DNA of 64,000 nt from Natronorubrum texcoconense (GTDB lineage: Archaea > Halobacteriota > Halobacteria > Halobacteriales > Natrialbaceae), in assembly GCF_900100335.1 (NCBI RefSeq), contig NZ_FNFE01000004.1:186001-250000 (forward strand), read 5' to 3'. The notes beneath the pieces are model-generated. The model made no database searches. It worked only from the letters and a program-made list of their open reading frames with translations, and was not told the DNA's origin. Numbering within the stretch: the first letter of the stretch is position 1; each line of letters starts with the position of its first letter. The position numbers and the translations under genes were made by a program. Positions 1-9,460 of this stretch are shown one piece after another.

Positions 1-166
1 TGACCGAGTCATTCCGAACTTTTTCCGCTCGGGTAGCTCACTTCGTTCGCTACCACTCACGCAAAAACTTCGATGAAAAAGTCCGCGACTCACTCCGTTT
101 GTCGCGGTCGGTACTCCTCACGGCTCGCGCCGTTCCCCGGTCGGATTCGCGGCGTTTTAACTCCGC
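1..166. repeat. Intergenic hairpin-rich repeat region
   Basis: No gene is visible here. The stretch holds short inverted repeats. CCGCGAC (83-89) pairs with GTCGCGG (101-107), ACGGC (120-124) pairs with GCCGT (129-133), and GTAGC/GCTAC flank the sequence TCACTTCGTTC near 33-53. The words GCTCACTTCGTTCGCTAC and CTTCGATGAAAA recur in the intergenic region near 48.99-49.04 kb, so this is probably a copy of a dispersed haloarchaeal intergenic element. It lies just past the 3' end of the aminopeptidase gene. Confidence 0.5.
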
Positions 167-1258
167 TCAGCCGTCGCTCTCCTCAAAGACGAACGTCCCG
201 TCCTCCTGAACGCGCTCGCCGTCGACTTCGATGAACGAATCCTCGCTCATGTCGACGATCATGTCCACGTGGACCGCGGAGTCGTTGGCCTCGTTGCCTT
301 CGCCGACGGTGTCGTCGTAGGCCCGGCCGACGGCCATGTGGACCGTATCGCCCATCTTCTCGTCGAAGAGCATGTTGTAGGTAAACCGGTCGATGTCGCG
401 GTTCATCCCGATACCGAGTTCGCCCAGTCGGCGAGCGCCGTCGTCGGTGTTCAGAACCTCGGTCAGGACCTCTTCGTTCTTCGCCGCCGAGTGGTCGATC
501 ACTTCGCCGCCCTCGAACTCGAGGTAGACGTCCGTGATCTCCCGGCCCTGATGGTAGAGCGGCATGTCGAACAGCACCTCGCCCTCGACGCTGTCGGGCT
601 GGGGGGCGGTGAAGACCTCGCCGCCGGGGAGGTTGTGCTCGCCGTAGTCGTTGAGCGTCGGATTGCCCTCGATCGACATCGTCACGTCGGTCGTCTCGCC
701 GCTCTTGATGCGGATCTCCGAGGCGGGATCCATGAGCTCGACCATGTTCGCCTGGTGCTCGCGCTGCTCGTCCCAGTCCTTGTTGACGGCGTCCCAAACG
801 AAGCCCTCGTAGCCCTCCGTCGACATCTCCGCGAGCTGGGCGTTCGCCGGCGCGGGGTACTGCGTGAGACACCAGCGCGTCGAGAGCCGTTCCTCGAGAA
901 TTGGTCGGTGGGCCTGCTGGTAAGCCGCGCTGGTCTCGGGATCGACATCCGCGGTCTGGGTGACGTTGTCGTCCGCCCGAATCGCGATGTAGACGTCCGT
1001 ATTCTGGATGAGCGCGAGTTCGTGCTCGGGGGTTTCGTACTCGTCGTCACCGGCCCGCAAAAAGGCGCGCCGCTGGCGGGCACCCGTTCGCTGACTCACT
1101 GTCATCGGGTTCGCGCCGGCGTCGCCGATCACTTCGTGGAGGGCGACGACCAGGTCCTCGGCGACGGGGTGGGCATCGACGACGACGTTGTCTCCGTCCT
1201 GCAGATCGACCGAGTGATTCGCAATGATTTCGGCGTGTTCGCGGATACGCGGGTCCAT
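167..1258 (-). CDS. Aminopeptidase, peptidase family M29 (AmpS-like)
   Basis: A predicted 363-residue cytoplasmic metallo-aminopeptidase that would release N-terminal amino acids from peptides. The M29 signature is visible. LPGGEVFTAP sits near residue 210 with a likely metal-ligand Glu (E214), HMAVGRAY near residue 307, and NDSAVHVDMIVD near residue 330 has the conserved His and Asp. The reading frame extends far upstream, but that part is shadow sequence of the opposite-strand threonine aldolase. The start MDPRIREHAEIIA at 1258 gives the usual family length (about 360-410). It is transcribed towards the window edge and followed by hairpins. Substrate range cannot be read from sequence. Confidence 0.88.
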   Translation of the reverse strand: MDPRIREHAEIIANHSVDLQDGDNVVVDAHPVAEDLVVALHEVIGDAGANPMTVSQRTGARQRRAFLRAGDDEYETPEHELALIQNTDVYIAIRADDNVTQTADVDPETSAAYQQAHRPILEERLSTRWCLTQYPAPANAQLAEMSTEGYEGFVWDAVNKDWDEQREHQANMVELMDPASEIRIKSGETTDVTMSIEGNPTLNDYGEHNLPGGEVFTAPQPDSVEGEVLFDMPLYHQGREITDVYLEFEGGEVIDHSAAKNEEVLTEVLNTDDGARRLGELGIGMNRDIDRFTYNMLFDEKMGDTVHMAVGRAYDDTVGEGNEANDSAVHVDMIVDMSEDSFIEVDGERVQEDGTFVFEESDG

Positions 1259-1314
1259 GTGCCAGACGTCTCCCGACGCCGGGATACCGTTTTCGAATCG
1301 AAATGGTACGAAAC

Positions 1315-1524
1315 TCAGTCTCGGTTCGCCAGAAAGATCCCGAGGTAGATCGACGCCAACGCGCAGGCGACGCCGGCGCCGAACGCGAGCGTAAAGGGCG
1401 ACTCGAGGCTCACCTCGCCGCTGTCGTCGAGCACCCAGCCGGAGAAGCCGAGCGCGAGCAGCCCGAACGCCGCGAGTCGGAGCGCCGAAACGAGGTGGGT
1501 GCTGGGACCGGTTGGTTCGCCCAT
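1315..1524 (-). CDS. Small two-TM membrane protein
   Basis: A 69-residue hypothetical protein with two hydrophobic segments, about residues 13-32 (LVSALRLAAFGLLALGFSGW) and 44-64. They are separated by a short acidic loop, which predicts a hairpin membrane topology. It ends with the charged tail LANRD. It lies 56 bp upstream of the aminopeptidase on the same strand and could share its transcript. It is divergent from the threonine aldolase gene. No function is recognisable. The composition is typical of small haloarchaeal membrane proteins. Confidence 0.6.
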   Translation of the reverse strand: MGEPTGPSTHLVSALRLAAFGLLALGFSGWVLDDSGEVSLESPFTLAFGAGVACALASIYLGIFLANRD

Positions 1525-1636
1525 ACGATGGGTGCCGCTCGAGACCGTAGAAAACCTTGGGGTTTCGATGTGTTCGCCACCGTGGCGGAGCCGATATGCC
1601 GTCGACTATTTCTGCCCGCACTGCACACCTCGAGTC

Positions 1637-2659
<1,023 letters not shown>

Positions 2660-2667
2660 CCTCCCGA

Positions 2668-2796
2668 TCAGCGACCCATGCCTTCGCGGAACTCGAGGAT
2701 GGTCTTGCGGAGGAGCAGGTACGAGAAGAAAACGAGCGACAGGAGGATCAACACGATCACGATGATAACGGGATCGTCGGGGAGGAAGCCCAGCAT
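2668..2796 (-). CDS. 42-residue single-TM protein
   Basis: The translation begins MLGFLPDDPVIIVIVLILL and ends EFREGMGR. After a short acidic N-terminus, about 20 very hydrophobic residues (residues 9-28) form one membrane helix, followed by a positively charged LLRKTILEFRE tail. It is convergent with the threonine aldolase gene, with the stops 9 bp apart. A T-rich element near 2822-2829, about 28 bp upstream of the ATG, fits a leaderless promoter. The clean codon use and helix make it a credible gene. Function unknown. Confidence 0.6.
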   Translation of the reverse strand: MLGFLPDDPVIIVIVLILLSLVFFSYLLLRKTILEFREGMGR

Positions 2797-3233
2797 ACGA
2801 GAGCGTTACCGTGTCGGGGTGCAAAACCGTTTCGACCTCGTTCACGTATCCGCAGCGTGCCACGATACGATCGCAGAACGGTGGACGGCTGGTCGTACGA
2901 CGGCCCCGTAAGCCAGTCGTACAGTAACTAAAACCGTATTTTCACCTTACGCTGGGTATATGCGCTCGGCGCGCGTAGCTATCGATGCGTCTCGGTCGCC
3001 GGCCCTCCACCCTCGTGATCGAGACCACCCGTCCGTTCGATCACCCTCACACCAGCCTCCGTCGACTTCCGACCGCCAGTTCGGACCGAACGGGCGATTT
3101 TCGGGCCGGGACGGCCGGCCCGAGTGTTCCCGCTTCACTCGCACACCGAGCGTGTTCTCGGTACCGCGACACCCCGCTGACGCCTGGTTCCCCTGACGCA
3201 ACGGTTTCCGTACACCGATACCGCTCCCGCAGG
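2797..3233. other. Intergenic region, no supported gene
   Basis: Overlapping frames are open here, but their products are rich in Arg, Ser and Pro in the way shadow frames are, and they lack a recognisable domain. An AT-rich patch at about 2928-2962 (containing taaaaccgtattttcacc) looks like promoter DNA without an identifiable gene behind it. Confidence 0.5.
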
Positions 3234-3815
3234 TTATTCCTGCAGCGTGTCTGTTCTCGGCACCGTCAGCTCGAACGACGTCACTACCGTCCCGTCGGGT
3301 TCGCGGATTTCACCCTCGAGCGTCCGCCGTTCGCCGTTCGCCTCTTCACCCTGTCTTTCGGCCGCGTCGGCGTCCGTTCGCGGCCTGAGCACGGCGAACC
3401 CCGGGCGATTTCCGCGCGGATCGGCGTGGCTGCCGGGATTCAACAGGAGGACGTCCTCAGTTTCGACGACCGTCGGTCGGTGGCTGTGACCCGAGACGAC
3501 GACGTCGGCGTCTCGGGAGCGACCGAACATCGCCAGTCCCGTCTCTCCGCCGTCCCGTCGATGGGTTACGGCGAACCGGACACCCGCCTCTTCGACGACG
3601 CGAGCCGTCGGTAACCGCTCGCGGACGGCCGCGCTGTCGGCGTTGCCGTGGACTGGAAAGAACACCGCACACTCCTCCTGGAACGACTCGAGTGCGGCCT
3701 CGCTCGTGAAATCGCCGGCGTGGATCACGACGTCGGCCTCGCGGGCCGCTCGCAGGGCCGCGCCCTCGAGTTCGTGTCCACTGGCGCTGTGCGTATCCGA
3801 GAAAATCGCGATCAT
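3234..3815 (-). CDS. YfcE/MJ0936-type metallophosphoesterase
   Basis: A 193-residue calcineurin-like phosphoesterase. The metal-binding motifs appear in the family order: FSDTH at residues 5-9, HAGDF near 31-35, VHGNAD near 55-60 and GHSH near 108-111. NPGSHADPRG follows as in the YfcE family. The C-terminal 50 residues end in a beta-strand-like segment (TVVTSFELTVPR) common in this family. The likely reaction is hydrolysis of phosphodiesters or phosphomonoesters with two divalent metals. The physiological substrate is unknown. The gene stands alone on the minus strand. Confidence 0.88.
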   Translation of the reverse strand: MIAIFSDTHSASGHELEGAALRAAREADVVIHAGDFTSEAALESFQEECAVFFPVHGNADSAAVRERLPTARVVEEAGVRFAVTHRRDGGETGLAMFGRSRDADVVVSGHSHRPTVVETEDVLLLNPGSHADPRGNRPGFAVLRPRTDADAAERQGEEANGERRTLEGEIREPDGTVVTSFELTVPRTDTLQE

Positions 3816-3892
3816 ACCGGTGTTACGGGCTACGGGGTGACGTTTGTTTCGTCACGAGAGTTGCCGATCGAACTGGGCTTTCTTTCGACACG

Positions 3893-4306
3893 CTACTGCA
3901 CCTCGCCACCGTCGTCGCTGTCGTCGTAGCCCGCCACGACCGTCGACCCCGGCGGGCGGTCGTTCAGGGTCGCGGTTACCGTCGTCTCCTCGAGATCGAC
4001 GGTCGACTCGAGGGGGTCCCAGCCGTCCTCGCCGTCGACGGCGACGGCGACGTCGGTCGGACTCGCACCCGGTGGCAGCTTCGAGGGGTCGTAGACGAGC
4101 GCAATTCGGACTGCCTCGACGGCCTTCAGTTCCTCGAGACCGACGAGTTCGACGGGGTCCGCGAGCGCGTCCACCGGCGGCTCGCGGCCGCTCTTCTCGA
4201 GACCGAACTCGTCTGGGACGACGCCCGCGACGACGGCGACGCGGGCGCCCGCGTGCTCGAGCGTGAACTCTGCGACGTTGCTGGAATCGTACCCGGGAAT
4301 GGCCAT
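3893..4306 (-). CDS. Conserved-looking hypothetical protein, 137 aa
   Basis: An acidic soluble protein beginning MAIPGYDSSNVAEFTLEHAG. The alternating pattern (VAVVAGVVPDE, VRIALVYDPSKLPPGA, VAVAVDGEDGW, TTVTATLNDRPPGSTVVAGYDD) suggests an all-beta sandwich-like domain. I do not recognise the family. The longer upstream frame (to 4474) is rejected because those 56 residues are Arg-rich and overlap the promoter of the divergent helicase gene. The space between this start and the helicase start is 173 bp. Confidence 0.65.
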   Translation of the reverse strand: MAIPGYDSSNVAEFTLEHAGARVAVVAGVVPDEFGLEKSGREPPVDALADPVELVGLEELKAVEAVRIALVYDPSKLPPGASPTDVAVAVDGEDGWDPLESTVDLEETTVTATLNDRPPGSTVVAGYDDSDDGGEVQ

Positions 4307-4479
4307 ACCCGTAGCGACGGCCCAGAGACATATGGCCCTGTAGCGTGCGTTCGCCGGCCGGCGGTTACGCGATTTGCCGGACGGCCGGCCACCAATCACC
4401 GATTGCCGCCGATCGCGTTTATATGCGTGCGTCGAGCCGAGACGAACGCTTTTATCGCAGCGGGAACCAATCATTCACC

Positions 4480-6651
4480 GTGTCCGAAACAGCCGGGTAC
4501 ATGCGCTTTTTCCCGTACGAACAGCCGTACGAGAATCAGCGCGAGGCGATGGACCGCATCCACAACTCGCTGCAGCGAGGCCAGGACGTGCTCTTCGAGG
4601 GCGCCTGCGGGACCGGCAAGACGCTCTCCTCGCTCGTCCCCGCCCTGGAGGTGGCCCGCGAGCACGACAAGACGGTCGTCATCACGACCAACGTCCACCA
4701 GCAGATGCGCCAGTTCGTCGCCGAGGCCCGGGCGATCACCCGCGAAGAGGACATTCGTGCGGTCGTCTTCAAGGGAAAGTCGTCGATGTGTCACATCGAC
4801 GTCGGCTACGAGGAGTGTCAGGCCCTGCGGGACAACACCCGCGCGGTCGTCGACACCGAACGCGACAAGCGACAACTCGAGCGTCGCCAGCGCGAGCTCT
4901 TGTCCGAGAGCCAGGAGGGCGACGGCGGCGCGGCGGACGCTCGCAGCGCCGTCATGGACGAACTCGAGAACATCGAAGAGCGACTCGAGGATCTCGAAGA
5001 GCAGAACGTCTGTGACTACTACCGGAACAACCTGACCGAGGATACGGACGACTTCTTCGCGTGGCTCTTCGAGGACGTCCGCACCCCCGACGAGATCTAC
5101 GAGCACGCGGAGTCCCAGGAGTTCTGCGGCTACGAACTGCTCAAGGAGGGGATCGAGGGCGTCGATCTGGTCGTCTGTAACTACCACCACCTGCTCGATT
5201 CCACGATACGGGAACAGTTCTTCCGCTGGCTGGGCCGAGAGCCCGAGGACGTCATCGCCGTCTTCGACGAGGCCCACAACGTCGAGGACGCCGCCCGCGA
5301 GCACGCCACGCGAACGTGTTCCGAGCGTACCTTCGACTCGGCGCTCGACGAACTGGCCGACGCCGACGATCCGCGCTCGGAGGACGCCGCGAACGCCCTC
5401 TCGGCGTTCCACCGCGCGCTCGTCGAGACCTACGAGGACTCCTTCGGCTTCGGCGACCGGGAGGCGATCGACGAGAACTGGACGGACGTCTCCATCGCGA
5501 ACGAGAACCGGAAGGACGACCTCACGCTCGAGTTCCTCCAGCGCTACTCCGGCCGGGGGATCCAAGACGACCTCGAGGCCGCGATGAAACTCGGCCAGGA
5601 GTTAGACGAGCAGTACGAGGAGGCCTACCGCGAGGGCGAGACGGCCACCCGGACGGAGTGTCAGACCTTACAGGCCGCCGCGTTCGTCAGCGCGTGGATG
5701 AACGAGGGGTCGAAGGAGGGGCTCTACCCCGTCGTCGCCGTCACCCGCGACGCCGGCACCGACGAGGTGTACGGCCGCGCGGAACTGTACTCCTGTCTGC
5801 CGCGACAGGTGACCGGCCGGCTGTTCGACGAGGTGTACGCGACCGTCCTGATGAGCGCGACGCTCCAGCCGTTCGACGTCACCGAGAGCGTGTTGGGGCT
5901 CGAGGACCCGGTGACGATGGCCTACGGGTTGCAGTTCCCCGAGGAGCGGCGGCGGACGTACGCCGTCGAGACGCCGGCGCTGTTCTCGTCGGACCGGGAC
6001 GACCCCGCCGTCCAGGAGGAGGTCGCCGAGACGATTCACGATACCGTCCGGATGACCCCCGGAAACACGCTCGCGTTCTTCCCCAACTACGGCGAGGCGA
6101 GTCGGTACGCGGAGCGAGTCGACGAGCGCTCCGAGAAGACGGTCTACCTCGACGAACCGGGGACGTCCGTCGAGGAGCTACGCCAGCAGTTCGTCGCGGA
6201 CGACGGCGCGGTGCTGTGTACGTCGCTGTGGGGCACCCTCGCTGAGGGGGTCAGCTTCGACGGCGACGACGCCCACACGGTCCTCGTCGTCGGCGTTCCC
6301 TACCCCCATCTAGATGACCGGGCCGAAGCGGTTCAGGAGGCCTACGACGCGGCCTTCGAGGGAACCGAGACGGGCTGGCGCTACGCCGTCGAGATTCCGA
6401 CGGTTCGCAAAACGAGACAGGCGTTGGGTCGAGTCATCCGGTCGCCGGAGGACGTCGGCGTCCGCGCGCTGCTCGACCGACGCTACTCGCGGTCGGCCAA
6501 ATCAGATCTCGGCAGATACAGCGTCAACAGCACGTTCCCGCACGAGGAGCGCGAGGAACTGATCGACATCGCGCCCGAGAAACTCAAGTTCGCGATGCTC
6601 AACTTCTACGGCGATTTCGACGCCTACGACGGCGAGACGCCCGCGCCGTAG
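4480..6651 (+). CDS. XPD/Rad3-family Fe-S DNA helicase
   Basis: A 723-residue superfamily 2 helicase expected to unwind DNA 5' to 3' in repair or related processing. Walker A is GACGTGKT (residues 41-48) and the DEAH box is FDEAHNVED (263-266). Four cysteines that would hold a 4Fe-4S cluster are at about C104, C113, C178 and C216. Between the second and third is a charged coiled-coil insert (RQLERRQRELLSE; ELENIEERLEDLEE). Motif VI is RQALGRVIRS near residue 650. I chose the GTG at 4480 because a TATA-like TTTATC at 4451-4456 lies about 27 bp upstream, as expected for a leaderless transcript. The in-frame extension to 4345 lies inside promoter DNA. An internal ATG at 4501 is an alternative. 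Confidence 0.9.
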   Translation: MSETAGYMRFFPYEQPYENQREAMDRIHNSLQRGQDVLFEGACGTGKTLSSLVPALEVAREHDKTVVITTNVHQQMRQFVAEARAITREEDIRAVVFKGKSSMCHIDVGYEECQALRDNTRAVVDTERDKRQLERRQRELLSESQEGDGGAADARSAVMDELENIEERLEDLEEQNVCDYYRNNLTEDTDDFFAWLFEDVRTPDEIYEHAESQEFCGYELLKEGIEGVDLVVCNYHHLLDSTIREQFFRWLGREPEDVIAVFDEAHNVEDAAREHATRTCSERTFDSALDELADADDPRSEDAANALSAFHRALVETYEDSFGFGDREAIDENWTDVSIANENRKDDLTLEFLQRYSGRGIQDDLEAAMKLGQELDEQYEEAYREGETATRTECQTLQAAAFVSAWMNEGSKEGLYPVVAVTRDAGTDEVYGRAELYSCLPRQVTGRLFDEVYATVLMSATLQPFDVTESVLGLEDPVTMAYGLQFPEERRRTYAVETPALFSSDRDDPAVQEEVAETIHDTVRMTPGNTLAFFPNYGEASRYAERVDERSEKTVYLDEPGTSVEELRQQFVADDGAVLCTSLWGTLAEGVSFDGDDAHTVLVVGVPYPHLDDRAEAVQEAYDAAFEGTETGWRYAVEIPTVRKTRQALGRVIRSPEDVGVRALLDRRYSRSAKSDLGRYSVNSTFPHEEREELIDIAPEKLKFAMLNFYGDFDAYDGETPAP

Positions 6652-6679
6652 CTCCTGCCTCGAGAACTACGCACCCGTC

Positions 6680-7027
6680 TCACTCGACCGGTTCGACCGT
6701 CACCTCGGCGACGCCGTTCGTCACGGTGACGACGTGAGCGCCGTCGGATTCGATCGTCACGTCGTAGCTGTCGCTCTCTTCGATCGATCGCGCGTCGAGG
6801 GGGCCCTCGCCGACCTCGGCGACCTGTACGCTGACCGCGTTCCCCTCGTTGATCTCCTGGACGGTGACCGAGACGGCGAGTTCGTCGCCGGCGTCGGCGC
6901 CGAACTCCGCCGGTTCCTCGTCCTGAAGCGTGTCGTCGACGTAGCCGTCGTCCATTAGACCGGTCACTTCGCTACAGCCAGCCAGTAACGCCGCCGTCGA
7001 ACCCGCGAGAACTGCCCGTCGGTACAT
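6680..7027 (-). CDS. Small secreted lipoprotein
   Basis: 115 residues starting MYRRAVLAGSTAALLAGCSE. This is a short Arg-bearing n-region, a hydrophobic stretch and a lipobox LLAGC (Cys18), so the mature protein is predicted to be lipid-anchored outside the membrane. The mature part is acidic, with strand-like repeats (LAVSVTVQEINEG, VSVQVAEVGEG, YDVTIESDGAHVVTVTNG) that suggest a small beta domain. No enzymatic motif is visible. It is convergent with the XPD-like helicase gene. Confidence 0.72.
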   Translation of the reverse strand: MYRRAVLAGSTAALLAGCSEVTGLMDDGYVDDTLQDEEPAEFGADAGDELAVSVTVQEINEGNAVSVQVAEVGEGPLDARSIEESDSYDVTIESDGAHVVTVTNGVAEVTVEPVE

Positions 7028-7121
7028 GGCTCGAGGTACTCAAACTGTCGAGTAATAGCTCCCGGACGACTCACGGTTCGATTCCGGCGATGAGTCCGCG
7101 TCGGGCTGCTGGCGAGTTCGA

Positions 7122-7622
7122 TCAAGCCGGCAACGAGACGCGGCTCACCGGCAACTTGTACGTACCGTCCCAGAATTCGAGTTCGCTGACGGTCCACGTG
7201 ATCGGTTCGATCTCCCGGTCGGCGAGGCGTTTCGCGGTCTCGAGGTCGCCGCCGCGGGCCAGCGTGACGTGGGGGACGTAGTCGGCTCCCTCGAGCCCCT
7301 CGACGGTGTCGAAGGTCTCGGTGAGGGTCGCGTGGATCGACTCGAGGCCGGGGCTCTCGACGGCGAGGTAGACGACGGGAGCGGAACCGAGCGGCGGATC
7401 TTCGAAGTAGTCGATACCCGTTATCTGGGCTTCGACAGCGGGGCTCCCCTCGAGCGCGCGGTGGGCGCGGTGCTGTAACTGGGCGACGTGATCGGCGTCG
7501 CCGAGGCGTTTGAGCAGACAGGAGTGGTCTTCGCGGACGCTGTCGAAACCGACGAGTTCCGGGTAGAGCTCGTTGGCGATCGTTCGAACGCGTCCGGGGA
7601 CCGGGACGTTGACGCTGTACAC
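7122..7622 (-). CDS. 2'-5' RNA ligase / 2H phosphoesterase family protein
   Basis: A 166-residue protein of the LigT/2H fold. The second catalytic motif PHVTLARG is canonical (HxTx) near residue 132. The first motif position reads DHSCLLKRLG, where the usual third residue Ser or Thr is Cys. Family members act on 2'-5' linked or cyclic RNA ends. GTG at 7622 (MYSVNVPVPGRVR) is chosen because family members begin with a strand at this point. The upstream open frame covers an opposite-strand gene start. The activity of this copy is uncertain because of the unusual first motif. Confidence 0.75.
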   Translation of the reverse strand: MYSVNVPVPGRVRTIANELYPELVGFDSVREDHSCLLKRLGDADHVAQLQHRAHRALEGSPAVEAQITGIDYFEDPPLGSAPVVYLAVESPGLESIHATLTETFDTVEGLEGADYVPHVTLARGGDLETAKRLADREIEPITWTVSELEFWDGTYKLPVSRVSLPA

Positions 7623-7666
7623 TACGGCGCTCGTAGGGGTGTGCAACCTATCAGTGTGGCGTTTCG

Positions 7667-7852
7667 CTAGATGCGGTCGAGCAGCCAGAGACCGATCACG
7701 AGCAGGATGGCGATCATAAGCAGCGGCTGGAGAAGCCCGAGGAGCCCGCTGATGATCGTACTCAGAATGTTGATGACCAGCAGGACGGCGACCAGTGCGA
7801 GGACGATTTTCAGGAGGGTTTCGACCTCGAGTTTGCCACGAGTTCCGTGCAT
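7667..7852 (-). CDS. 61-residue two-helix membrane protein
   Basis: Begins MHGTRGKLEVETLLKIVLAL. Two hydrophobic helices (about residues 13-34 and 38-58) are separated by a short turn, with almost no soluble part. The start at 7852 is supported by an AT-rich TATA-like element on the minus strand at 7874-7884, about 28 bp upstream. An in-frame ATG at 7879 is the alternative. It is divergent from the membrane-anchored regulator gene and shares an 80-bp promoter region with it. Function unknown. Confidence 0.6.
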   Translation of the reverse strand: MHGTRGKLEVETLLKIVLALVAVLLVINILSTIISGLLGLLQPLLMIAILLVIGLWLLDRI

Positions 7853-7932
7853 ACAGTCTGCTACGGACGAACGTTTCAAAAATACATCGCTGTCGTCGTC
7901 GGAAAGACCTATTTGGACGGCTACGACAGTTC

Positions 7933-9048
7933 ATGGTAATGGATTCGAAGGGGCTTTGGGCCCTGCTCTGGGTGCTCGTGGTCGTCGGGTGTGCGGTCGC
8001 GTTGCTGCCGGTTGCGTCGGTCGGCGCGGTCGCCGACGCTGGAGCCACAGGCGCGACGGTTCAGGAGGACGAGGAGCCGGCCGAGCGCGAGGAACTCGAC
8101 GAGGCGGACGAGGTGCACATCGCCGTCTCCCTCACCGAGAACGGATCGGCGACGTTCGAGGTTGACTATCGGTATTTCCTCGGGAACGAGAACAACACCG
8201 AAGCGGAGTGGGACGAGTTAACGGACGAGATCGAAGCGGACCGCGAGGCGTTCGCCGCGGCGGAGATGGACGACTGGGACGAGATCCGCGCCGACGGAGA
8301 GAACGCGACGGAACGGGAGATGAATCTCTCGAACGCCAGCATTTCGATCGACGAAAGCACCGCGCCGCGCCACATCGGTCACGTCCAATTTACGTTCGAG
8401 TGGTCGTCGTTCGCCAGCGTCGTGATGAACGAGATCACGGCAGGTGACGCGCTCTCGGGCTTTACGCTCGTCGACGGCACGACGCTACAGATTACCGGCC
8501 CCGAGGGCTACGCCGTCCACGATCACGAACCGACGGCTGACAACACCGAACCGAACGCGGTCTACTGGGACGGCGCCGGGACCGAGTTCAACGACGATCA
8601 GCCGCGGGTCGTCTTCATCGAGAACGGTGATTCGGGCGCGGAGGTGACCGAACCCGACGATGGACTGCCGACGACGTGGCTCGCCGTACTGGCTGCACTC
8701 GGGCTGCTCGCTACCGGGGCGGTGATCGGCTGGTGGCTCAGACACGGCCGGGACGGCAAACCGGCTCCCAGTGGTGACGTCACCGCGCCGCCGCCGTCGA
8801 ACGGGGCGCCCGCGTCCGGCGCCGCGGCGGGGCCCCCGCCCGAACTCCTCAGCAACGAGGAACGCGTCCTGCGGCTGCTCGAGGAGCGTGGCGGCCGAAT
8901 CAAACAGCAGGAGGTCGTCGCGGAACTGGACTGGACGGAGGCCAAGACGAGCCAGGTCGTCGGGAGCCTGCGGGAGGACGACGAGATCGAGGTGTTCCGA
9001 ATCGGCCGGGAGAACGTGCTGTCGCTTCCCGACGAGGACGAGGAGTAG
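7933..9048 (+). CDS. Membrane-anchored winged-helix transcription regulator
   Basis: 371 residues. It has an N-terminal signal or anchor helix (ALLWVLVVVGCAVALLPVAS) and an extracytoplasmic acidic domain of about 200 residues with several N-glycosylation-type NxS/T sites. A transmembrane helix (TWLAVLAALGLLATGAVIGWWL) is followed by a Pro/Gly/Ala linker and a C-terminal winged helix (LLSNEERVLRLLEERGGRIKQ...VVAELDWTEAKTSQVVGSLR). This topology suggests an outside-facing sensor coupled directly to a DNA-binding domain. The second Met (7939) is an equally good start. The ligand is unknown. Confidence 0.78.
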   Translation: MVMDSKGLWALLWVLVVVGCAVALLPVASVGAVADAGATGATVQEDEEPAEREELDEADEVHIAVSLTENGSATFEVDYRYFLGNENNTEAEWDELTDEIEADREAFAAAEMDDWDEIRADGENATEREMNLSNASISIDESTAPRHIGHVQFTFEWSSFASVVMNEITAGDALSGFTLVDGTTLQITGPEGYAVHDHEPTADNTEPNAVYWDGAGTEFNDDQPRVVFIENGDSGAEVTEPDDGLPTTWLAVLAALGLLATGAVIGWWLRHGRDGKPAPSGDVTAPPPSNGAPASGAAAGPPPELLSNEERVLRLLEERGGRIKQQEVVAELDWTEAKTSQVVGSLREDDEIEVFRIGRENVLSLPDEDEE

Positions 9049-9182
9049 GTGCTATCGCCGCGTTCGCGATCGCCATCGTCGGTCGTTTCGACTTATTGCT
9101 ACCGATTGAACTCTCGTGATGTGTTATCGTTCGCATCCCTCGCTACCGGTCAGAAAGCCGCAATACTTGCTATTCAGCAGGA

Positions 9183-9212
9183 TTTAATACCGGTGGCGCT
9201 CTAGGAGCCACC
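9183..9212 (+). promoter_or_regulatory. TATA element and inverted repeat before Arg-rich ORF
   Basis: TTTAAT at 9183-9188 lies about 28 bp before the ATG at 9214, matching a leaderless archaeal promoter. Between them an inverted repeat GGTGGC (9192-9197) / GCCACC (9207-9212) covers the expected transcription start. An archaeal repressor would block polymerase in this position. The regulator is not identifiable from sequence. Confidence 0.45.
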
Positions 9213-9213
9213 A

Positions 9214-9306
9214 ATGAGTCTCACCGTCGGTACCACGCTCGCCGCGTTCGGTACCGACGGGACCGTCTCGCCGCGACGACCGCGACGGCGGCGGCCGGGC
9301 CTCTGA
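9214..9306 (+). CDS. Possible Arg-rich leader peptide upstream of argG
   Basis: A 30-residue ORF starting MSLTVGTTLAAFGTD and ending SPRRPRRRRPGL. Six of its last ten residues are Arg, with three CGA and three CGG codons packed into 24 bases. It has its own TATA element and an adjacent inverted repeat, and it ends 154 bp before argG. A peptide rich in the end-product amino acid, placed before the biosynthetic operon, is the arrangement of bacterial leader peptides. I do not see a clear terminator/antiterminator hairpin after it, and argG may have a second promoter (CATTAAACC near 9411). Whether it is translated or regulatory is inference. Confidence 0.4.
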   Translation: MSLTVGTTLAAFGTDGTVSPRRPRRRRPGL

Positions 9307-9460
9307 GCCCGACTACTACTTCACCCTTCGACCCCCGCTTGTTCCATCGTTCACCACTCTAGCAAACCTAGAATTCTCGGTTAGCAGACGCTCTATCGTT
9401 AATTTACGCGCATTAAACCAATGTGCTTAAGTCGCTCCTGCCGTTTTCCTCGAGTACGAT

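Noticed and set aside
2947..3614. Open frames in the 2.9-3.6 kb region on both strands
   Set aside because: Arg/Ser/Pro-rich products overlapping the phosphoesterase gene or empty intergenic DNA; no promoter or domain support.
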